Assembly (NCBI RefSeq): GCF_002237595.1
Contig: NZ_CP022529.1
Location: 4,301,001-4,365,000 of the forward strand
Length of the DNA: 64,000 nucleotides
Reading direction: 5' to 3'
Origin: Labrenzia sp. VG12
Lineage (GTDB): Bacteria > Pseudomonadota > Alphaproteobacteria > Rhizobiales > Stappiaceae
Shown here: positions 25,008-33,465 of the stretch, piece by piece
How the letters are laid out: the number at the start of each line of letters is the position of its first letter
How positions within the stretch are numbered: position 1 is the first letter of the stretch
The notes under the pieces: model-generated
Databases searched by the model: none
Told to the model about the DNA's origin: nothing
The model's input: only the letters and a program-made list of their open reading frames with translations
Position numbers and translations under genes: made by a program

Positions 25008-26639
25008 ATGTTCACAAAATTTGCCGAGGGGGCTGGCAGCAGCTTGTTCAACAAAGGAGATGCGCCTTTGCCGTTCTATCACCTTTATGAGCTCAATCAC
25101 GCTGCCATGGCGCCGTTCCGGGCGATGGCAGACATGACCCGGCTTTACTTCCAGAATCCGCTCAACCCGTTGACTCATACCAGCTATGGCCGTTCCATCG
25201 CCGCAAGCTGTGAGGTTCTGGAACGGACCACCCGCAGGTATGGCAAGCCGGAATTCGGCCTGAAGGAAACCACGGTCAGCGGCGTTCGGGTGCCGGTGCG
25301 CGAAACCTGTGTCTGGAACCGGCCGTTCTGCGACCTGATCCGGTTTGAGCGCGGCGTCACTTCGCACCGCAACGATCCGAAAATCCTGATCGTTTCGCCG
25401 ATGTCCGGTCACTATGCGACCTTGCTGCGCGGCACCGTTGAAGCGCTGATGCCGAACGCGGATGTTTACATCACCGACTGGATCGATGCGCGCATGGTAC
25501 CGATCCAGGACGGCAAGTTCGATCTCGACGATTACATCGATTATATCATCTCGATCCTGCATTTCCTGGGGCCGGACACCCATGTGCTCGGCGTCTGCCA
25601 GCCGTCCGTTCCGGTTCTGGCAGCGGTTGCCGTCATGGAAGATCGCGACGATCCCTATATCCCGGCCAGCATGACGCTGATGGGCGGCCCGATTGACACG
25701 CGGGTCGCGCCGACCGCCGTGAACGATCTTGCCGTTTCGAAGGGCATCGACTGGTTCCGCAAGAACGTCATCATGAAGGTGCCGTTCCCGCATGCCGGTT
25801 TCATGCGCGACGTTTATCCGGGCTTCCTGCAGTTGTCGGGCTTCATGAGCATGAACCTTGACCGGCATGTGACGGCACACCGGGAGTTCTTCCAGCATCT
25901 GGTGGAAGGGGACGGCGACAGCGCGGAGAAACACCGCGAGTTCTATGACGAATATCTCGCCGTCATGGACCTGACCGCGGAGTTTTATCTGCAGACCGTC
26001 GAAACGGTGTTCATCGACCATGCCCTGCCGAACGGCACCATGATGCATAACGGCCGGCTGGTCGATTGCAGCAAGATCACCCGCACCGCTCTGCTCACCG
26101 TGGAAGGTGAGAAGGACGACATCACCGGCCGGGGCCAGACCCGGGCAGCGCATGATCTGTGCGTCAATCTGCCGGACGACATGAAGGCGCATTACGAGCA
26201 ACCGAATGTCGGCCACTACGGCGTTTTCAACGGCTCGCGCTGGCGGTCCGAGATCGCGCCGCGTGTGATGGACTTCATCCGTTCGAACCGCCCTGACCTG
26301 CAGAAAAACAAGCCTGTTTCCAAGCCGCAAGCCAGGAAGACGGCTCCGGCGGCTCCAGTGGTGAAACCGGAAAAGCCCGCGGCAAAGGCAGGCAGTCCGC
26401 TCGAGAGCATCCTTCTGGCAAAACCGGACGGTGCGGCGGACGATCTGAAGGCCATCAGCGGTGTCGGGCCGAAGCTTGAATCCGCACTCAACGAGGCCGG
26501 GATTTTCCATTACTGGCAGATTGCCGGCCTGACCGCAGACCAGATCGAGGCCCTGGATGGCAAACTCGATTTCCGCGGTCGGATCGCGCGCGACAACTGG
26601 ATCAAGCAGGCTCGCGAACTGTCCGAAACGGTCAGCTGA
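25008..26639 (+). CDS. phaZ: intracellular polyhydroxybutyrate depolymerase with C-terminal helix-hairpin-helix domain
   Basis: Protein of 543 aa. Residues about 1-425 match intracellular PHB depolymerases of the PhaZ family: an alpha/beta hydrolase with Cys197 as nucleophile in the lipase-box-like GVCQPSVP and the late His in PNVGHYGVFNGSRWR. It would release 3-hydroxybutyrate from storage granules. Residues about 426-475 are a Lys/Pro/Ala-rich linker (PKAR-type), and about 476-543 form a small helix-hairpin-helix domain (DDLKAISGVGPKLESALNEA, then FRGRIARDNWIKQ) like those at the ends of alphaproteobacterial NuoE and some L21 proteins. Ordinary PhaZ proteins end before this tail. No phaC or phasin gene is nearby; expressed alone. 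Confidence 0.88.
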   Translation: MFTKFAEGAGSSLFNKGDAPLPFYHLYELNHAAMAPFRAMADMTRLYFQNPLNPLTHTSYGRSIAASCEVLERTTRRYGKPEFGLKETTVSGVRVPVRETCVWNRPFCDLIRFERGVTSHRNDPKILIVSPMSGHYATLLRGTVEALMPNADVYITDWIDARMVPIQDGKFDLDDYIDYIISILHFLGPDTHVLGVCQPSVPVLAAVAVMEDRDDPYIPASMTLMGGPIDTRVAPTAVNDLAVSKGIDWFRKNVIMKVPFPHAGFMRDVYPGFLQLSGFMSMNLDRHVTAHREFFQHLVEGDGDSAEKHREFYDEYLAVMDLTAEFYLQTVETVFIDHALPNGTMMHNGRLVDCSKITRTALLTVEGEKDDITGRGQTRAAHDLCVNLPDDMKAHYEQPNVGHYGVFNGSRWRSEIAPRVMDFIRSNRPDLQKNKPVSKPQARKTAPAAPVVKPEKPAAKAGSPLESILLAKPDGAADDLKAISGVGPKLESALNEAGIFHYWQIAGLTADQIEALDGKLDFRGRIARDNWIKQARELSETVS

Positions 26640-26664
26640 ACGACTGATCTGCACACATGGATCG

Positions 26665-26688
26665 TGGGTGCTTCGAGGGAAGCACCCA
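26665..26688 (+). terminator. hairpin after phaZ
   Basis: TGGGTGCTT (26665-26673) pairs with AAGCACCCA (26680-26688). There is no immediate T-run, so termination would be weak; it may instead protect the mRNA end. Confidence 0.4.
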
Positions 26689-26801
26689 TAACTTGCCTCA
26701 AATAGTCCGGTTTTTTGCGAGCCTTCCGGCCACTGCTATTGATCTGCCGCATTTGGAGCAATACAAGGTCCGGTCAGTAAGAGACGCCGGAGGTTTCTGT
26801 A

Positions 26802-27494
26802 GTGCTCAATATTTTCATCGGTTTCGATCCGCGCGAAGCGGTTGCCTATCACGTCTGCGCCAACAGCCTGACACGGCAGTCGAGCGACGTTCTGGCGATC
26901 ACGCCACTGTCGCTGCACAATCTGAAAACCTATAACGAGACCCACACAGACGGGTCCAACCACTTCATCTACACCCGGTTTCTGATCCCGCACCTGATGA
27001 ATTACAACGGCTGGGCGCTTTTCATGGACGGCGACATGATCGTCCGGGACGACATTGCCAAGCTGTTTGCGCTGCGCGACGAAAGCAAGGCGGTCATGTG
27101 CGTCCACCACGACTACAAGACCCGGCAGACCACCAAGTATCTCGGTTCCAAGAACGAGAACTATCCGCGCAAGAACTGGTCGAGCGTTGTTCTGTGGAAC
27201 TGTGCCCATCCCGCCAACAAGGTGGTGACGCCCGATTTTGTCATGAACGGCACCGGGGCGCAGCTGCATCGTTTCACCTGGCTGGAAGACGACTTGATCG
27301 GCGAATTGCCGATCGAATGGAACTGGCTGCCGGACGAACTCGGTCCGAACCCGGATGCCAAGCTGTTGCATTTCACACTCGGCACGCCCTGCTTTCATGA
27401 ATATGCCAACGCGCCCATGGCCGCTGAATGGCATCGGGAAAAGCTCCTGGCCAATTATTCCGCACAACATGTGATTGATGGGCCGTTCGACTGA
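26802..27494 (+). CDS. putative glycosyltransferase (GT8-like)
   Basis: Protein of 230 aa with a nucleotide-sugar-transferase look: N-terminal strand LNIFIGFDPREAVAYHVCA, a F-Y/T-R-F motif (HFIYTRFLIPHLMN), the metal-binding DxD in ALFMDGDMIV, and LLHFTLGTPCFHEY late. These resemble glycosyltransferase family 8-type domains. Start is GTG at 26802, supported by GGAGG 10 nt upstream; no nearer ATG exists. Acceptor and donor are unknown. A strong terminator follows at 27531. Confidence 0.8.
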   Translation: MLNIFIGFDPREAVAYHVCANSLTRQSSDVLAITPLSLHNLKTYNETHTDGSNHFIYTRFLIPHLMNYNGWALFMDGDMIVRDDIAKLFALRDESKAVMCVHHDYKTRQTTKYLGSKNENYPRKNWSSVVLWNCAHPANKVVTPDFVMNGTGAQLHRFTWLEDDLIGELPIEWNWLPDELGPNPDAKLLHFTLGTPCFHEYANAPMAAEWHREKLLANYSAQHVIDGPFD

Positions 27495-27530
27495 TCGAAG
27501 CTTCATTTGTCATAGAAAACAATGGAATAG

Positions 27531-27563
27531 ACCCGGCGAACAACCTGTGTCGCCGGGTTTTTT
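27531..27563 (+). terminator. intrinsic terminator after the glycosyltransferase gene
   Basis: ACCCGGCGA (27531-27539) pairs perfectly with TCGCCGGGT (27550-27558), 10-nt loop, followed by TTTTT to 27563. Confidence 0.9.
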
Positions 27564-27645
27564 GCATCCGTTTCACTGTGATCTCCATCACGAATCCTTG
27601 AAGGAAGGCCCGCCAATCCCCACTTGGAAAACGTGGATGTCTTAA

Positions 27646-28083
27646 ATGGATAGGACGATGACGACGACCAAAAGTTGCATGATTAAACCTGCCTGGACGC
27701 CTGTCACTATCGGCCTGATGGTGCTGGGTTTCGTGGCCTTCTGGCCACTGGGCCTCGCCATGCTTGCCTATATTTTGTGGGGCGACCGTTTTGAAAGCAT
27801 GGCGCGCGACGCGCGTGATCAATGGCGGGGCAGCCCGCTGAAGGGAGCATTCGATCAGATGTCAAATACGACCGGTTATGCGCGCACGGGCAATGTCGCT
27901 TTCGACGATTATCGTGAGCGTGAACTGAAGCGCCTGGAAGAAGAGCGTGCCAAGCTCGACACCATGCGTGCCGATTTCGACGATTTCCTGCGGGAGCTGC
28001 GCCGTGCACGCGACCAGGAAGAGTTCGACCGCTTCATGGCCAACCGGGGCCGGAGCAGCAGCAGCGACCCTGCTCCGCTGTAA
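27646..28083 (+). CDS. DUF2852 domain-containing membrane protein
   Basis: Protein of 145 aa with one hydrophobic segment (PVTIGLMVLGFVAFWPLGLAMLAYILW) followed by a charged coiled-coil region (ELKRLEEERAKLDTMRADFD). This is the DUF2852 pattern of alphaproteobacteria, function unknown. The start may be 27646 or the in-frame ATG at 27658; neither has a good ribosome site. A hairpin follows the stop at 28122. Confidence 0.82.
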   Translation: MDRTMTTTKSCMIKPAWTPVTIGLMVLGFVAFWPLGLAMLAYILWGDRFESMARDARDQWRGSPLKGAFDQMSNTTGYARTGNVAFDDYRERELKRLEEERAKLDTMRADFDDFLRELRRARDQEEFDRFMANRGRSSSSDPAPL

Positions 28084-28121
28084 ATCTCCTCCCAGACCCG
28101 TCCCTGGACGGCCTGACCGAG

Positions 28122-28148
28122 AGCGGCGCCCTGAAAAGCGCCGCTTTC
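28122..28148 (+). terminator. hairpin after DUF2852 gene
   Basis: AGCGGCGC (28122-28129) pairs with GCGCCGCT (28138-28145), loop CCTGAAAA, followed by only a short T stretch. Probable weak intrinsic terminator. Confidence 0.5.
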
Positions 28149-28293
28149 GTCATTCTGAGTTGACCTCACGTTCGCCTGGCGAGCGTTTCCAACAGGACCT
28201 CAGCCTGAAATTTGGCCGCGCTCCCGCCTGGTAAAGTCAGTAAACTGGAGCAACTGATTCGCTTGGACAGATGCCCCTGGAACTCGCCATTTG

Positions 28294-29031
28294 ATGTTTT
28301 CGCGCGCCCGCAGATCTTCCCTTCCGGACCACATCGAGATTGATGCCGGCGACAGTGCCGTGCGCATCCGTCTCAAGGCCAATCCGCGTGCGCAGCGGTA
28401 TCTGCTGCGTCTGCCCCCGGACAGGTCCGGCCCCGTGCTGACGGTCCCCAGGGGCGGTAACCTGGCACGCGCTGAACATTTCGCGCGTCAGCACATCGAC
28501 TGGCTGTTGGAACGGCTCCAGGACCGGCCTGACCATGTCGCCTTTTCTCCCGGCGATATCGTGCCGCTCCGCGGCGAGGACCATGTCATCGTGCCGACCG
28601 GCAAACTACGCGGTCTCGTCACAGTCGGCGCAACCGAAGACGGGTTCCCGTCCCTGCAGGTTCCCGGTGCGGACGATCACATTCCGCGCAAGGTGACGGC
28701 CTGGCTGAAGGAAGAGGCGCGCACCGACATTACCCGGCAGGCCACGCAGCACGCACAGACCATTGGCGGGAAAATCACCGGGATCAGCATCCGCGACACC
28801 AGAAGCCGCTGGGGGTCCTGTGCCTCAAACGGCCGGTTGTCCTTTTCCTGGCGTCTGATCCTGGCCCCGCCGGACATTCTTGATTATGTCGCGGCCCATG
28901 AAGTGGCCCATCTTCGGGAAATGAATCATTCCGCGCGGTTCTGGCGCCTGTGCGAAGACCTGGCGCCGCAAACACCGCGTGCGCGGATCTGGCTGAAGGA
29001 GAATGGCCAGCGTCTGCATGGCTTTGGATAA
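28294..29031 (+). CDS. YgjP-like zinc metallopeptidase (M48 family)
   Basis: Protein of 245 aa of the YgjP/DUF45 group. The zinc site HEVAHLREMNHSARFW follows the family motif RWGSCASNGRLSFSWRLIL. The N-terminal half carries RYLLRLPPDR and TVPRGG typical of the group. Start 28294 is the first ATG (a TTG directly before it is also possible). Cytosolic; peptide substrate unknown. Confidence 0.88.
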   Translation: MFSRARRSSLPDHIEIDAGDSAVRIRLKANPRAQRYLLRLPPDRSGPVLTVPRGGNLARAEHFARQHIDWLLERLQDRPDHVAFSPGDIVPLRGEDHVIVPTGKLRGLVTVGATEDGFPSLQVPGADDHIPRKVTAWLKEEARTDITRQATQHAQTIGGKITGISIRDTRSRWGSCASNGRLSFSWRLILAPPDILDYVAAHEVAHLREMNHSARFWRLCEDLAPQTPRARIWLKENGQRLHGFG

Positions 29032-29128
29032 GGCGTGAGCTGCGTTTACCGTCTGATCCTGTCCGAATTTGCAATTGCATAAATCTGGAAATGTGATTGG
29101 CTTTCCCAACGTGAGTTGGGAGGGCTTG

Positions 29129-29563
29129 ATGAGTTTATTGAAACGACTATCGGCGGCCGCCGCCGGCCTATTTTTTAGCGCCGGCCTGAGCGTGCTGCCG
29201 GCCAGCACAGCCATGGCCGACAGTTGCTGGAACCACAACGGGTCGCTGATGCGCCTTCAGGCCCAGGGCAATCAGCGCTGGCTTTCATACGAGCGGCCCC
29301 GCAGCGTCCTGCGCAATGCCGGCGTGCGCTCCGGAACGCTGCTGTTCAATGGTGTGAAGAACGGCAACTGGTACTCCGGCACGGCGCGGGTTTTCTCCAA
29401 ATACTGCCCGGGATCACCACTGGAATACTATGTCGAAGGCCCGGTGCGCGGTGACCAGTTGCAGGTGACCGTCACCGGCACACGCGAGGTCTACAACCGT
29501 TGCCGCCCGACAGGCCGGTTCACGACGGATACGCTGGTCTTCACCTACAGTCACCAGTGTTGA
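29129..29563 (+). CDS. secreted hypothetical protein
   Basis: Protein of 144 aa with a clear signal peptide (MSLLKRLSAAAAGLFFSAGL, cleavage probably after AMA near residue 30). The mature part is beta-rich and has four Cys (DSCWNH, SKYCPGSP, NRCRPTG and the C-terminal HQC) that may form two disulfides. Start 29129 follows a GGGAGGG ribosome site; a longer frame from 29069 would bury the signal peptide. I do not recognise a named domain. Confidence 0.72.
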   Translation: MSLLKRLSAAAAGLFFSAGLSVLPASTAMADSCWNHNGSLMRLQAQGNQRWLSYERPRSVLRNAGVRSGTLLFNGVKNGNWYSGTARVFSKYCPGSPLEYYVEGPVRGDQLQVTVTGTREVYNRCRPTGRFTTDTLVFTYSHQC

Positions 29564-29684
29564 GGCTTAGAGAGGCCGCCTCTCCGGACGCATGACAAAC
29601 CGTTCGTTCGAGCCAGTTGGACTGAAACGAAGTCGATGCCCATGGTATCAGGTCGTTGTGTGACAGGACCCTGGTGCGCCAGAC

Positions 29685-31940
29685 CTATCCGCCGCCGAAG
29701 ATGTTTCGGAGCAGATTGAGCGGACCACGGCGTTCGCCGGTGGAGTCGCTTCCGCCGATCGGGGCCGGGGGCAGCGGCTCGCTTCCGGAGCCGACACTCT
29801 GGGTTGGCACGGGTTTGCGCGGCGCCGCCACTGTCGCAGGCAGGTTCGGGACCCCGGGAAGGTCCGCCACCGGCAAACCTTCGTGGGCAGCATCCATGAC
29901 GTTTTTCCAGACTTCGGCAGGCAATCCGCCACCTGTTGCCTTCTTTGTCGGGGAATTGTCGTCATTGCCGAACCAGACGGCGGTGGTCAGGTTGCCGGTG
30001 TAGCCGATGAACCAGGCGTCGCGGAAATCCTGGCTGGTACCGGTCTTGCCACCGGCGGGCCGGCCGCTTTCCAGCCGCGCCTTGCGACCGGTCCCGGTCA
30101 TCAGCGTTTCGGACATCATCAGGTTCATCTCACCCACATGGCGCCGCTCCACCACCCGGCCGCGGCCGTCGCCCGACCGGGAATAGAGCGTTTTGCCATC
30201 CACGGTCCGGATCCTGCGGATGATGTGCGGCAGGACGCCATATCCGCCATTGGAGAGCGGCACGTAAGCGCCGGCTATCTCGATTGGCGTCACCTCCGAC
30301 GTGCCAAGCGACAGCGACAGGTTCCGTTTCATTTCCGAGCTGATGCCGAGCCGTTTCGCGGTGTTCGCCACAGTGCCGGCGCCAACTTCATGAGCAAGCT
30401 GTGCTGCAACCGTGTTCAGTGACAGGCTCAGCGCCCGCGTCAGCGTGACGGGGCCATAATGTTCCTTGGTGTAGTTCTTCGGCGACCAGTTGCCGTATTT
30501 GACCGGCCGGTCCTGCCGCACGCTCTGCGGGCTGAGGCCGTTCTCAAGCGCTGCCAGATAGACAAACGGCTTGAAGGACGAACCGGGTTGACGTTTGGCA
30601 TAAACCGCACGGTTGAACTGGCTCTTGGAATAGTCGGCACCACCGACAAGGGCCTTGACGGCACCGGCCGTATCAAGCGTGACGATCGCACCCTGGGTGA
30701 CGCCGAAGGTCTGCCTGTTGTCCTTCAAGGCACTGCGCAAGGCCCGCTCCGCAGCCTGCTGCATCTTCGGATCGATGGTCGTGTCGACAATGATGTCCTT
30801 CTCGATCGAGCCGACAAAATGCGGCAGCACATCCATGACCCAGTCCGCGGCATAATTTTCGCTGGCCGTTGTGTAGCGGCGCACCACCTTTGCGGGCGCT
30901 GCGAGTGCGTTCTTGGCCTCATCGTCGCTGATGTAGCCTTCTTCGTTCATTGCCGCGAGCACCAGCTGGGCGCGGTCTTCGGCAAGGTGCGGGTTGCGCG
31001 CGGGGGAATAGCGGGACGGCGCTTTCAGGAGACCTGCGATCGTCGCGGCCTCGGGGATGGTCATCAGACGCGCGGATTTGCCGAAATAGCGCCGGGCTGC
31101 GGCATCGACCCCGTAGGCACCCGAACCGAGATAGACCCGGTTGAGATACATCTCGAGGATCTCGTCCTTGGAATATTCGGCCTCCAGCCAGAAGGCGAGC
31201 ACCAGTTCCTGGATCTTGCGCTTGATGGTGCGGTCCGGTTCCAGGAAGAGGTTCTTGGCCAGCTGCTGGGTCAGGGTCGACCCGCCCTGCTGCAGCCGTC
31301 CGGACGTCAGGTTGGTGAACATCGCGCGGGCCAGGCCGATCGGGTCGACACCGAAATGCGAGCGGAACCGGCGATCCTCGATGGCAATCACCGCGTTGGG
31401 CAGATAGGGCGGCAATTGTTCGAGGCGGACAGCCTCTCCGCCCGTATCGCCGCGATTGGCGATCAGCGCGCCGTTGCCGGCAACGATTTTGACGTTGGGT
31501 GGCCGGGCCGGCACCTGCCATTCGGATGTTGGCGGCAGGAAGGCCGCGTAATAGCCGATCACGCAGACCACCGCGATCGTGCCCCAGATGCCGAGCACCA
31601 TGCTCCAGTAGAGGCCGCGCTTCAGCAGGCGCCCGAAGAATGTCGGCGCCTGGAACCGGTTCTTGCGCTTGGTGGAGCGCCTTTTGGCGCCGGAGCGGCC
31701 GCCTCTGGCCTTGCCGCCGCCCGAGCTCTTGGTCTTGCGGCGTGTGGCTGTGCTTTTCTTGGCCGGTGCCTTCTTGCGCGTTCCCGAGGAGGCGGTTTTC
31801 CTGGATTTGGATTTGGTTGTGGACTTGCCGGAGGGCGCGGCGGCGCGATCCTGCGGGCTCAGTCGCAGGTTCAGCAGGCTGCTTTCGCTCTCTCCAAATG
31901 TCGGTTCAATACGCGGCTGGCGTTTCGCCCGAGGCGCCAT
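29685..31940 (-). CDS. bifunctional penicillin-binding protein (PBP1A family)
   Basis: Class A penicillin-binding protein of 751 aa for peptidoglycan synthesis at the inner membrane. Order: a strongly basic cytosolic tail (residues ~1-95, rich in Lys, Arg, Ser, Ala), one membrane helix (~108-130), the GT51 glycosyltransferase domain (catalytic Glu in AIEDRRF, and QGGSTLTQQLAKN), then the transpeptidase domain with SSFK, SLN and KTGTS motifs. The C-terminus is Pro/Gly-rich. It polymerises lipid II and cross-links peptides. A CtrA-type box lies 70 bp upstream. Exact paralogue name not assigned. Confidence 0.94.
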   Translation of the reverse strand: MAPRAKRQPRIEPTFGESESSLLNLRLSPQDRAAAPSGKSTTKSKSRKTASSGTRKKAPAKKSTATRRKTKSSGGGKARGGRSGAKRRSTKRKNRFQAPTFFGRLLKRGLYWSMVLGIWGTIAVVCVIGYYAAFLPPTSEWQVPARPPNVKIVAGNGALIANRGDTGGEAVRLEQLPPYLPNAVIAIEDRRFRSHFGVDPIGLARAMFTNLTSGRLQQGGSTLTQQLAKNLFLEPDRTIKRKIQELVLAFWLEAEYSKDEILEMYLNRVYLGSGAYGVDAAARRYFGKSARLMTIPEAATIAGLLKAPSRYSPARNPHLAEDRAQLVLAAMNEEGYISDDEAKNALAAPAKVVRRYTTASENYAADWVMDVLPHFVGSIEKDIIVDTTIDPKMQQAAERALRSALKDNRQTFGVTQGAIVTLDTAGAVKALVGGADYSKSQFNRAVYAKRQPGSSFKPFVYLAALENGLSPQSVRQDRPVKYGNWSPKNYTKEHYGPVTLTRALSLSLNTVAAQLAHEVGAGTVANTAKRLGISSEMKRNLSLSLGTSEVTPIEIAGAYVPLSNGGYGVLPHIIRRIRTVDGKTLYSRSGDGRGRVVERRHVGEMNLMMSETLMTGTGRKARLESGRPAGGKTGTSQDFRDAWFIGYTGNLTTAVWFGNDDNSPTKKATGGGLPAEVWKNVMDAAHEGLPVADLPGVPNLPATVAAPRKPVPTQSVGSGSEPLPPAPIGGSDSTGERRGPLNLLRNIFGGG

Positions 31941-32240
31941 TGATCCCTATCCCTTATTGATGCCGGCCAAACACCGGTTTCCCCGGTGATGATCCTAGAT
32001 TGCGGCAATTTAAGGGGGCGTTAAGGCTTTGGGACTTTGCGGGAAAAGCGACGGCTTTTCGCACGTGGTGATTCCGGCAATTCGATTGATTGTTCTTCCG
32101 GATGTAACACAGCGAAAATCTGGGATCGATGAGACACCGGGTCTTGATGTCAGGGCGTCGCGGGCAAGAGGCGACGACACCGACCCCGGACCGGCGTTTG
32201 TCCGGGGGGGCTGTGCCGCGACGGGCCCGCGTCAATCCGG
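31941..32240. other. intergenic region upstream of the PBP gene
   Basis: A 300-bp gap that holds the promoter region of the penicillin-binding protein gene, including a CtrA-type box (32010-32024), and the 3' side of olsB. No gene, tRNA or clear terminator was seen in it. Confidence 0.5.
32010..32024. promoter_or_regulatory. CtrA-type binding box
   Basis: TTAA (32010-32013), 7 bp (GGGGGCG), TTAA (32021-32024): an exact full CtrA box. It lies 70-84 bp before the start codon of the penicillin-binding protein gene on the minus strand, a usual place for CtrA control of cell-cycle genes. Confidence 0.5.
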
Positions 32241-33188
32241 CTAACTGGAGTAGCGGCTGGCGTCGGCGCCGTAATAGTTGACGTATCGTGTGTTGAGTTC
32301 GGAGACCGGCATGATGATCAGGACATCCGTGGTGCCGAACTGCTGATCGACCACGGCCCCGTCGCCGATGAATGCGCCGAGGCGCAGATAGCCCTTGACC
32401 AGCGGCGGCAGGGCACGCAGCGCTTCCTTGGCGTTGAGCTCCTCGGCAGTCAGCCGGTTCATCTCAACGTACCGGTCATCGACCGCGCGCACGCGCCACT
32501 CTTCGGGCGCTCTTGCGTTGTGGTGCAGGAAGGACAGCTGGCCGGCAAGCGCATCCGGATTGGTGCCTTCAATGGAGGCGCAGCCGAGCATGACGTCGAT
32601 CTTGTGCCGCAGCACATAGGACCAGATGCCATGCCAGAGCAGTTCGACGGTTTTCTTGTTGCGATAGGGTTTGAGCACGCAGGACCGGCCGAGCTCCATG
32701 AAGCGCTTGCCCGGATTGGCGTCGATCAGCGACTGGATGTCATATTCGGCAGCGGTGTAGAAGCCGCCGTGCTGATTGGCAATTTCCTGTCGCAAAATGC
32801 GATAGGTGCCGACAATTTCCGGTTTGAGCCGCCCGAGCTTGTTGCGTTTCAGAGAGGCATGATCGACGACCAGGAGATGATCGCAATAGGCGTCGAACGG
32901 GTCGGCATCGCGGCGGGTTGCCAGCGTATGAGCATCGGCAATGGCCGACATTTCCTCGTAAAAGACTTCGTAACGCAGGCGTTGCGCCTTTTTGACTTCC
33001 TTGAAGTTGCGCGCCATGCGGACTTCCAGGGAGCCGATGCGGCCGAGTGTTTCACCTGTCTTGACCGGCAGACGGAGAGAAGGATCGGAGCGTGTCGCGG
33101 TTGCCATGGCCGTGCGCGGACGCATCGACGGTGTGAATTTGCGAACCAGTTTTCGCGGAGAAAACAACCCTTGCCGCATTATGGACAT
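32241..33188 (-). CDS. olsB: ornithine N-acyltransferase (ornithine lipid synthesis)
   Basis: GNAT-type acyltransferase of 315 aa that attaches a 3-hydroxy fatty acid from acyl-carrier protein to ornithine, giving lyso-ornithine lipid. Family features: QRLRYEVFYEEMSA, DAYCDHLLVVD, VGTYRILRQ, MELGRSCVLKPYR, HGIWSYVLRH and LVKGYLRLGAFIGDGAVVD. Start 33188 (MSIMRQGLF) has GAGGGTGG upstream; an ATG 9 bp further in is possible. OlsA, which would add the second fatty acid, is not in this window. Ornithine lipids matter when phosphate is scarce. Confidence 0.92.
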   Translation of the reverse strand: MSIMRQGLFSPRKLVRKFTPSMRPRTAMATATRSDPSLRLPVKTGETLGRIGSLEVRMARNFKEVKKAQRLRYEVFYEEMSAIADAHTLATRRDADPFDAYCDHLLVVDHASLKRNKLGRLKPEIVGTYRILRQEIANQHGGFYTAAEYDIQSLIDANPGKRFMELGRSCVLKPYRNKKTVELLWHGIWSYVLRHKIDVMLGCASIEGTNPDALAGQLSFLHHNARAPEEWRVRAVDDRYVEMNRLTAEELNAKEALRALPPLVKGYLRLGAFIGDGAVVDQQFGTTDVLIIMPVSELNTRYVNYYGADASRYSS

Positions 33189-33465
33189 TCCACCCTCTTG
33201 TATTCCTTTTGGCCACGCTGCCGGTTTCACAGGTTAAAGGCTGTTTCACCGACAGTTTTACCTTCGCCGGAACAAGAACCCGTTCGAAGGTAACTGTGCT
33301 TTGACCCTGCCGTAGAACATACAATTCCGACAACTGGATGACACCCGGTTTGTTTCCGAGTTTATCTGGCCACAGGATACTCCAGTCCGCGCGCTTTGTG
33401 AATTTTTACGATCATCGCAAAGCGTGTTTTCTGGTGAGTATCTAAATCACAGGTAGAAATCGCTG

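Noticed and set aside
24606..26654. 682-aa open frame antisense to hemW end and phaZ.
   Set aside because: Both overlapped genes have strong family motifs; the antisense translation shows none.
30459..31943. Long open frame (494 aa) on the plus strand within the penicillin-binding protein gene.
   Set aside because: It is antisense to a clear gene, has no ribosome site and shows no domain. High GC produces such frames.
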